This document shows positions 58,159 to 64,000 of a stretch of 64,000 bases of DNA, one piece after another. A program made the position numbers and the translations under genes. The stretch comes from Candidatus Latescibacterota bacterium (GTDB lineage Bacteria > Latescibacterota > UBA2968 > UBA8231). Each line of letters begins with the position of its first letter. The stretch's first letter is position 1. The stretch is from contig JAJEFJ010000090.1 in NCBI GenBank assembly GCA_022820485.1, positions 1 through 64,000 on the forward strand, given 5' to 3'. The notes under the pieces were generated by a model. It did no database searches and was not told the origin of the DNA. It saw nothing but the letters and a program-made list of their open reading frames with translations.

Positions 58159-58752
58159 ATGCGCTTTTCCTCGGTCGAATTCAAAATTGGCGCGGTCCGC
58201 ACGGCCGATCTGCCCGTGGACGGCTTGCCTGAAATCGCCTTAGTAGGACGCTCCAACGTCGGCAAGTCCTCGCTGATCAACAGGTTAGTACGACGCAAGA
58301 AGCTGGCGCGCACCAGCACGGTCCCCGGCAAGACCCAGCAGTTGAACTACTACCTAGCCAACGAGCAGTTCTACTTGGTCGATCTGCCTGGCTATGGGTA
58401 CGTGCGCGGCGGCGTGGGCTTGCGCTTACAGCTCGGCCAGCTCATCCGCAGCTACATGGCCAATCGCGAGCCATTGTGCGCGGTGTTGCAACTCGTCGAT
58501 GCCCGGCACGGCCCAACCGATTTGGATCAGCAGATGATAGACCATTTGCGGACCCTAGATAAGCCCTTCCTGCTGGTCTTTACCAAAGCGGATAAACTGT
58601 CGCGCAACAAGCTGCAACACTTATTCGACCAGCTCGATGCTCAAGGATCGCTCGCCGGCCTTTCCTTTGTGCCGTTCTCGGCAGTCGATGGCCGCGGGCA
58701 GGACGACATTACCGGGTGGATCGCCGAGGCGCTAGCGGGCAACGCAACCTAA
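58159..58752 (+). CDS. engB: Ribosome biogenesis GTPase YsxC/EngB
   Basis: A 197-residue small GTPase: G1 GRSNVGKSS, G2 region RTSTVPGKTQQLNYYL, G3 DLPGYGY, G4 TKAD and a late SAVDGRG (G5). EngB assists 50S subunit assembly. The ATG at 58159 gives the family start MRFSSVEFKIGAV; the frame open to 58093 overlaps clpX. Part of the same plus-strand run as clpX and serA. Confidence 0.95.
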   Translation: MRFSSVEFKIGAVRTADLPVDGLPEIALVGRSNVGKSSLINRLVRRKKLARTSTVPGKTQQLNYYLANEQFYLVDLPGYGYVRGGVGLRLQLGQLIRSYMANREPLCAVLQLVDARHGPTDLDQQMIDHLRTLDKPFLLVFTKADKLSRNKLQHLFDQLDAQGSLAGLSFVPFSAVDGRGQDDITGWIAEALAGNAT

Positions 58753-58762
58753 AGAGGACCAT

Positions 58763-60343
58763 TTGAAAGTACTGATCAGCGACAAGATGGACCCTCGCTG
58801 TGTCGAGATCCTCGAAGCCAATGACGGGGTCGCAGTAGATGTGCGCAGTGGCTTGTCGCCGAGGGCGCTCCTAGACTGCATCGGCGACTACGAGGGGCTC
58901 GTCGTGCGCAGTGCGACCGCGGTGACGGCCGAGGTGCTCGCCGCCGCGTCACGCCTCCGGGTCATTGGCCGCGCCGGCACGGGCTTCGACAACATCGACA
59001 TAGAAGCGGCAACGCGCCACGGCGTCATCGTCATGAACACCCCAGGCGGCAATTCCCTATCAACCGCCGAGCACACTTTCGCGCTCATAGCTGCCCTTGC
59101 GCGGCACATCCCTCAGGCGACGTCCTCGCTTAAAAAGGGGCTGTGGGAGCGCAGCCAATTCGTCGGCGTCGAGTTGGCCGGCAAGACCCTCGCGGTGATT
59201 GGCTTGGGTCGCGTGGGGCGGGAGGTGGCCGCGCGCGCCGCGGCCTTTCACATGAAGGTCCTCGGCTATGATCCCTATATCGGCCAAGAGATGGCCCTCT
59301 CCTACGGCGCGCATCTAACATCCCTCGACAAAATCTACGCTACCGCAGATTTCATCACGGTCCACACCCATCTCAGCGACCAAACCCGGCACCTGATTTC
59401 CGACGCCCAGCTCGCGCAGTGCAAAGACGGGGTTTATCTAATCAATTGCGCCCGCGGCGGCATCGTGGACGAAGCCGCCCTCCTGCGCGGCTTGAACTCG
59501 GGCAAGGTCGCCGGTGCCGCCTTAGACGTCTTTGAGGAGGAGCCGCCGACCCTCGTGGACCTTTTGGTTGACGACCGCGTGATCTGTACGCCGCACTTGG
59601 CGGCCTCCACCAAGGAAGCCCAAGCCAATGTCGCCTTGCAGGTGGCCGAGCAGGTCGGCGACGTGCTGATGGGTCGCGTCATTCGCAACGCAGTCAACGC
59701 CCCTTCGGTCGATCCCGAAATCCACGGCAAGCTCCAGCCCTACCTCGTGCTGGCCGAGCGGCTAGGACGCCTGCAAGCCCAACTCGGCGAGGGCCAGCTA
59801 GAGCGCATCACCATTGAATACCAAGGCGACATCACCGCCTACCCGACCTCGCCGTTGACCTCGGCCGTACTCAAGGGCATTATGGAGACCGTCTCGGACG
59901 CGGCAGTCAATGTAGTCAATGCACTGCTCTTCGCGCAGGAGCGCGGCGTGCAAGTCGATGAGCGGCTCAGCAGCGAGCACGAGGACTACGCCAGCCTCAT
60001 CACCGTGGTGTATCACACCAGCAAAGGGCAGCGCCTGCTCGCGGGCACGATCTTCGGCAAGAGCGATCCGCGCCTCGTGCATCTCGACGAGTACATCTTC
60101 GACGCCGTCCCAGAGGGCCACATGCTCTTTTACATCAACGACGATGTCCCGGGCATCATCGGCCAAATCGGCACAGTCATGGGCAGCCACAATGTCAACA
60201 TCGCCCAAATGTCGTGCGGACGCCGCCAAATGGGCGGCCAAGCCCTGACCATCCTCAACGTCGATGACCCGATCACCACCGACGTAGTTGACGATATTCT
60301 CTCTCGGGAGTACATCTCCTGGGCCAAACAAGTCAGTCTTTAA
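58763..60343 (+). CDS. serA: D-3-phosphoglycerate dehydrogenase (long form)
   Basis: A 526-residue SerA: the substrate domain starting KVLISDKMDPRCVEILEAN, NAD-binding IGLGRVGREVAARAAAFHMK, the catalytic Arg, Glu and His in NCARGGIVDEAAL and TPHLAASTKEAQANVA, an intervening domain near 320-450 and a C-terminal ACT domain (PGIIGQIGTVMGSHNVNIAQ) that usually senses serine. It commits 3-phosphoglycerate to serine synthesis. The TTG has AGAGGA nearby. Confidence 0.96.
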   Translation: MKVLISDKMDPRCVEILEANDGVAVDVRSGLSPRALLDCIGDYEGLVVRSATAVTAEVLAAASRLRVIGRAGTGFDNIDIEAATRHGVIVMNTPGGNSLSTAEHTFALIAALARHIPQATSSLKKGLWERSQFVGVELAGKTLAVIGLGRVGREVAARAAAFHMKVLGYDPYIGQEMALSYGAHLTSLDKIYATADFITVHTHLSDQTRHLISDAQLAQCKDGVYLINCARGGIVDEAALLRGLNSGKVAGAALDVFEEEPPTLVDLLVDDRVICTPHLAASTKEAQANVALQVAEQVGDVLMGRVIRNAVNAPSVDPEIHGKLQPYLVLAERLGRLQAQLGEGQLERITIEYQGDITAYPTSPLTSAVLKGIMETVSDAAVNVVNALLFAQERGVQVDERLSSEHEDYASLITVVYHTSKGQRLLAGTIFGKSDPRLVHLDEYIFDAVPEGHMLFYINDDVPGIIGQIGTVMGSHNVNIAQMSCGRRQMGGQALTILNVDDPITTDVVDDILSREYISWAKQVSL

Positions 60344-60358
60344 GCACGGGAGTACACA

Positions 60359-61639
60359 ATGCCCGCAAACATAGTACTAGGAGCGCAGTGGGGCGACGAA
60401 GGCAAGGCCAAAGTAGTAGATTACCTCACGTCCGCCGCCGATGTGGTGGTGCGCTATCAGGGAGGGGCCAACGCCGGCCACACGGTCGTCACCAACTCCA
60501 CCAAGTTCATCTTCCACGCCATTCCTTCGGGCATCATGCACGAGGGAAAAATCTGCGTGGTGGGCAATGGGGTGGTCGTCGATCCAGCCGTCATGCTCGA
60601 TGAGATCGCCGAGCTAGAGGCCAAGGGCTTTTCCGTGGCCAACCGCTTTTTCCTCAGCCAAGTTGCCCACGTCGTAATGCCCTACCACAAGGTCTTGGAA
60701 AAGGCCGGGGAAGAGAGCGAAAACAGCGTCGCCATCGGCACGACTGGCCGCGGCATCGGCCCGGCTTATCGCGACAAAGTCGAGCGCAGCCACGGGGTGC
60801 GCGTCATGGATTTGTGCGACCCGGCGCGTTTGCGCGACAAGCTCCGGGCCAGCATCTGCGCCAAAAACGAAATCTTGACCAAGGTCTTCGGCCAAGAGCC
60901 GCTAGAGGCCAGCCCCATCATCGACGCGTACATCGGCTACGGCGAGCAACTCACCCCATACGTCGCCGACACCTCGCTCCTGCTCAACCAAGCCCTCGAC
61001 CAAGGCAAAACAGTCCTCTGCGAGGGGGCGCAAGGGACCTTGCTCGACATTGACCACGGCACTTATCCCTACGTCACCTCCTCGAACACCACGGCGGGTG
61101 GAGCCTGCACGGGTGCTGGTATTGGCCCCACGCGGATCGCCGAGGTAGTAGGCGTGACCAAAGCGTACACCACGCGGGTGGGCAACGGGCCTTTTCCCAC
61201 CGAGTTACTAGGGGAAGAAGGTGAGCGTTTGCGCGCCTTGGGCCGCGAGTATGGAGCTACTACCGGTCGGCCGCGGCGCTGCGGCTGGTTCGACGCCGCC
61301 ATCTTGCGGGTTTCAACGCGCATCAACGGCCTGACCAGCATCGCCCTGACCCGGCTCGACGTACTCGACCAATGCGAGCACCTCAAACTGGGCGTTGGCT
61401 ATCGCTGCGGCGACCAAGTGCTGGAAGAATTCCCCGCCGACCCACAGGTACTCGACCAATGCGAGCCGATCTACGAAGAAATGGCTGGATGGTGTGCTCC
61501 GACTACCGCCGCCCGTAGTTTCGCCGATCTGCCGCCCCAAGCGCAGGCTTACGTGGAGCGAGTCGCCGAACTGAGCCGCGCGCCGGTCTCCCTGATTTCC
61601 GTAGGACCGGAGCGCGAGGCCACCATCTCTCTCGCCTGA
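60359..61639 (+). CDS. purA: Adenylosuccinate synthetase
   Basis: A 426-residue GTP-dependent ligase joining IMP and aspartate for AMP synthesis. GAQWGDEGKAKVVDYL is the P-loop (most relatives have GDEGKGK), followed by YQGGANAGHTVV, GTTGRGIGPAY, QGTLLDIDHGTYPYVTSSNT and TTGRPRRCGWFD. It follows serA after 15 bases and precedes prpB by three. Confidence 0.97.
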   Translation: MPANIVLGAQWGDEGKAKVVDYLTSAADVVVRYQGGANAGHTVVTNSTKFIFHAIPSGIMHEGKICVVGNGVVVDPAVMLDEIAELEAKGFSVANRFFLSQVAHVVMPYHKVLEKAGEESENSVAIGTTGRGIGPAYRDKVERSHGVRVMDLCDPARLRDKLRASICAKNEILTKVFGQEPLEASPIIDAYIGYGEQLTPYVADTSLLLNQALDQGKTVLCEGAQGTLLDIDHGTYPYVTSSNTTAGGACTGAGIGPTRIAEVVGVTKAYTTRVGNGPFPTELLGEEGERLRALGREYGATTGRPRRCGWFDAAILRVSTRINGLTSIALTRLDVLDQCEHLKLGVGYRCGDQVLEEFPADPQVLDQCEPIYEEMAGWCAPTTAARSFADLPPQAQAYVERVAELSRAPVSLISVGPEREATISLA

Positions 61640-61642
61640 GCT

Positions 61643-62554
61643 ATGCTACTCAACCCCGCGCCCGCCGAGTCCAAGCCGCACGCCTTGCGCCGCCTGATGG
61701 CCGAGAAGACCCTGACCTTGCCCGGGGCCTTCAACGCACCCGTGGCCATGCTGGCCGAGCGCATCGGGTTTGAGGCCGTGTACATTTCCGGAGCTGGCCT
61801 AGCCAACGGCACGGCTGGCTACCCAGACGTCGGCCTGTTGGGCATGGACGAAATGGCGCGCCAAGCCGGCTACATTGCCAATGCAGTGCAAGTGCCCTGC
61901 ATTGGCGATGCAGACACCGGGTTTGGCGAGGTCTGGCAGGTGATGCGCACAGTGCGCGCGTACGAGCGCGAGGGCTTGGCCGGGCTACACTTAGAGGACC
62001 AAGTCATGCCCAAGCGCTGCGGCCACCTCGACGGCAAGGCCCTGATCGGGGTCGAGGAAATGGAGCGCAAGATCGCCGCGGCCTGCGCGGCGCGGCAAGA
62101 CCCGGACTTTGTGATCATCGCCCGCTGCGACGCCCGCGCCGTCGAGGGCTTTGAGCAGAGCGTCGAGCGCGGCCTGCGTTACTTGGCAGCCGGCGCGGAC
62201 GCGATCTTTCCCGAGGCCATGCAGAGCGCCGAGGAATTCGCCCGCTACGCCGAGCAAGTCAAAGGCCCTCTTCTCGCCAACATGACCGAATTCGGCAAAT
62301 CGCCGTACCTATCGGTCGCGGAGTTCGCCGCCATGGGATATTGCCTCGTGATTTTCCCTATGAGCGCCTTTCGCACTATGATGAAGGCCGTCGAAGGGCT
62401 GTTCCGCGAACTGAAGGAAAAGGGCACTTTAGAAGGTGCCCTCGGACAGATGCAGACGCGAGACGAACTCTACGAACTACTCGGCTACGACGAGTATTCC
62501 AAGCTAGACGCAGCGCTGGCCGCCCGCTTTCCAGCGAACGGAGAAAACCGCTGA
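61643..62554 (+). CDS. prpB: Methylisocitrate lyase (PEP mutase/isocitrate lyase family)
   Basis: A 303-residue TIM-barrel lyase with the signature KRCGH in EDQVMPKRCGHLDGKALIG, GDADTGFGE for Mg2+ binding and ARCDARAVEGFEQSVERG. It splits 2-methylisocitrate to pyruvate and succinate in propionate catabolism; related oxaloacetate or carboxyvinyl lyases are less likely given prpC next door. It starts three bases after purA. Confidence 0.9.
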   Translation: MLLNPAPAESKPHALRRLMAEKTLTLPGAFNAPVAMLAERIGFEAVYISGAGLANGTAGYPDVGLLGMDEMARQAGYIANAVQVPCIGDADTGFGEVWQVMRTVRAYEREGLAGLHLEDQVMPKRCGHLDGKALIGVEEMERKIAAACAARQDPDFVIIARCDARAVEGFEQSVERGLRYLAAGADAIFPEAMQSAEEFARYAEQVKGPLLANMTEFGKSPYLSVAEFAAMGYCLVIFPMSAFRTMMKAVEGLFRELKEKGTLEGALGQMQTRDELYELLGYDEYSKLDAALAARFPANGENR

Positions 62555-62598
62555 ATTATTAGCCCCAAATTCACACTTTCCACAGAGAGATTTACAGA

Positions 62599-63729
62599 AT
62601 GACCGACAAATCCTACAGCCCCGGCCTCGAAGGCGTCATCGCCGGCGAGTCCGCCCTTTCGCGCATCGATATCGATATCAACCGCCTGATCCTGCACGGC
62701 TACGACCTAGTCGAGCTGACCGAAAACGCCTCCTACGAAGAGGTCGCCTACTTGCTGCTCTACGGCGAGTTGCCGACAGTCGCCGAGTTGGCGGCATTCA
62801 ACCAACAACTGCGCTCCCAGCGCGACCTGCCCGGCCCGGTCGTCGATCTATTGCGCTCCGCTCCAGCGGACGCCCACCCCATGGACCTGTTGCGCACAGC
62901 ATTATCGTCCCTGGCGTTTTTCGACGCCGAGACCCCTGACAACAGCCACGATGCCAATGTGCGTAAGGCCGAGCGCTTGCTGGCCAAAATTCCCACCGCA
63001 CTCGCCTATGGCTATCGCTTCTCGCAGGGCCTAGCGCCGGTAGCCCCCGACGCCGAGCTAGACCACGCGGCCAATCTGCTCTACATGCTGCGCGGCGAAA
63101 AACCACCCGCGTACGAAGTAGAGGCCATGAACACTTCGCTGATCCTCTACGCCGAACACGGATACAACGCCTCCACGTTCACCGCGCGGGTCGTGGCCTC
63201 GACGCTCGCCGACATGTACGCGGCCATAACCGCGGCCATCGGCGCTCTGCACGGCCCCTTGCACGGCGGTGCCAACGAGGCGGCCATGCACATGCTCTTA
63301 GAGGTAGATTCGCCTGCGGCAGCCGAGCAGTGGGTCCTCGACGCGCTGGCGCAAAAGAAGAAGATCATGGGCTTTGGACATCGGGAATACAAAAGCGGCG
63401 ACTCGCGGGTGCCGACCATGAAGAAGGTTGGCCGTCAGATCGCCGCCGCCATCGGCGACACCAAATGGCCGGACCTAGCCGATGTGGTCGAAGCGACGAT
63501 GATGCGCGAAAAAGGCATCTTCCCCAACGTCGATTTCCCCTGCGCATACACCTACTACATGATGGGCATTCCGATCCCGCTCTACACCCCCATCTTCGTC
63601 GCCAGCCGCGTGGTGGGCTGGGCGGCGCACGTGATCGAACAGCACGACGCCAACCGGCTCATCCGCCCCAACCACATCTACACCGGGCCAGAGCATCGCG
63701 CGTTCGTCGCGCTCGGCGAGCGGGGCTGA
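62599..63729 (+). CDS. prpC: Citrate/2-methylcitrate synthase
   Basis: A 376-residue citrate synthase family enzyme. It starts YSPGLEGVIAGESALSRIDI; GALHGPLHGGANEAAM carries a catalytic His, GFGHREYKSGDSRV the second His, and EKGIFPNVDFPCAYTYYMMG the Asp region. Its place behind prpB suggests 2-methylcitrate synthesis from propionyl-CoA, although a normal citrate synthase role is possible. No prpD is present in the window. Confidence 0.9.
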   Translation: MTDKSYSPGLEGVIAGESALSRIDIDINRLILHGYDLVELTENASYEEVAYLLLYGELPTVAELAAFNQQLRSQRDLPGPVVDLLRSAPADAHPMDLLRTALSSLAFFDAETPDNSHDANVRKAERLLAKIPTALAYGYRFSQGLAPVAPDAELDHAANLLYMLRGEKPPAYEVEAMNTSLILYAEHGYNASTFTARVVASTLADMYAAITAAIGALHGPLHGGANEAAMHMLLEVDSPAAAEQWVLDALAQKKKIMGFGHREYKSGDSRVPTMKKVGRQIAAAIGDTKWPDLADVVEATMMREKGIFPNVDFPCAYTYYMMGIPIPLYTPIFVASRVVGWAAHVIEQHDANRLIRPNHIYTGPEHRAFVALGERG

Positions 63730-63731
63730 CC

Positions 63732-63971
63732 TCAGCCGCGCACGGCCAGCAACCAAGGCCGCACATCGAGCAAGAAACGCTGCACGGCAGCGCTCCGGTA
63801 GTCGGGATACGTCCATTCGAGAGGCTGGTAGCATCCTCGCTGATAGAGCAGGGTCACCTCGGCGTAGAGCTGCGGGGCAATGCACACCCGGTGGCCAGCG
63901 CACTTAGTCGTGGCCAACACCAAGCTCTCGACCGACAGCAATCCTGGGTCGATGTTGGCGCGGCGGCGCAA
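63732..63971 (-). CDS. Unrecognised protein, start uncertain or running off the window
   Basis: A 79-residue product if the TTG at 63971 is used, which has AGGAGG about five bases upstream. The frame stays open to the window edge, so a longer gene is also possible. HRVCIAPQLYAEVTLLYQRG and the C-terminal VQRFLLDVRPWLLAVRG look coding, but I do not recognise a family. It converges with prpC two bases away. Confidence 0.4.
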   Translation of the reverse strand: MRRRANIDPGLLSVESLVLATTKCAGHRVCIAPQLYAEVTLLYQRGCYQPLEWTYPDYRSAAVQRFLLDVRPWLLAVRG

Positions 63972-64000
63972 TGTCCCTCCTGTTGCTCTTCCCAGTGCTT

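Overview
The window is about 64 kb of GC-rich bacterial chromosome, densely packed with genes. No stretch longer than 300 bases lacks a gene. Two secreted proteins end in a roughly 80-residue FlgD-type Ig tail, with NPFN followed further on by WDGRD, as is common in the FCB superphylum. Together with paired Ldh-family dehydrogenases, a Gfo/Idh oxidoreductase, a PmoA-like protein, a cocE/acetyl-esterase-like hydrolase and many c-type-heme lipoproteins, this suggests an uncultured FCB-related lineage, possibly Latescibacterota. That placement is inference, not a measured result.

Region by region. 1-3.3 kb is a small accessory patch: a tandem AAA+ ATPase, a ParE/Phd-type toxin-antitoxin pair, a HigBA pair with a palindromic operator, and the scar of a second, deleted higBA copy. 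3.3-12.6 kb holds a phosphoesterase, a radical-SAM sulfatase-maturase-like enzyme, carbohydrate/organic-acid enzymes, MoeA and a TolB-like propeller. 12.7-14.8 kb is hemX-hemA. 14.8-22.6 kb is an envelope/redox block: a beta-barrel, two lipoproteins that join a c-heme to a dicopper-monooxygenase-like fold, a redoxin lipoprotein, and an ECF sigma/anti-sigma/Spy-like stress operon. 22.6-33.9 kb has a bacterial GOLPH3 homologue, a gamma-glutamyltransferase-polyamine-type ABC transporter operon, threonine aldolase, a DUF255 thioredoxin-like protein and an AMP-forming acyl-CoA ligase. 33.9-48.7 kb has secreted FlgD-tail proteins, a tiny cysteine-rich secreted peptide, a flavoprotein-polyferredoxin fusion, an unknown glycine-zipper protein, a tandem PPK2 kinase, chorismate synthase, CarA, a CNNM/CorC transporter and a histone H1-like/SWIB protein.

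49-63.7 kb is core housekeeping on the plus strand, largely translationally coupled: proC-hisH-hisF-proB-ftsB-recO-glyQS, tRNA-Leu(UAG), then tig-clpP-clpX-engB-serA-purA-prpB-prpC.

Beyond the genes, the window is seeded with small dispersed repeats. One palindromic family lies inside three unrelated coding sequences without breaking frame; an exact 30-bp copy gives two unrelated proteins the same ten-residue insert. A second family of GC-rich hairpins sits at or near gene 3' ends.
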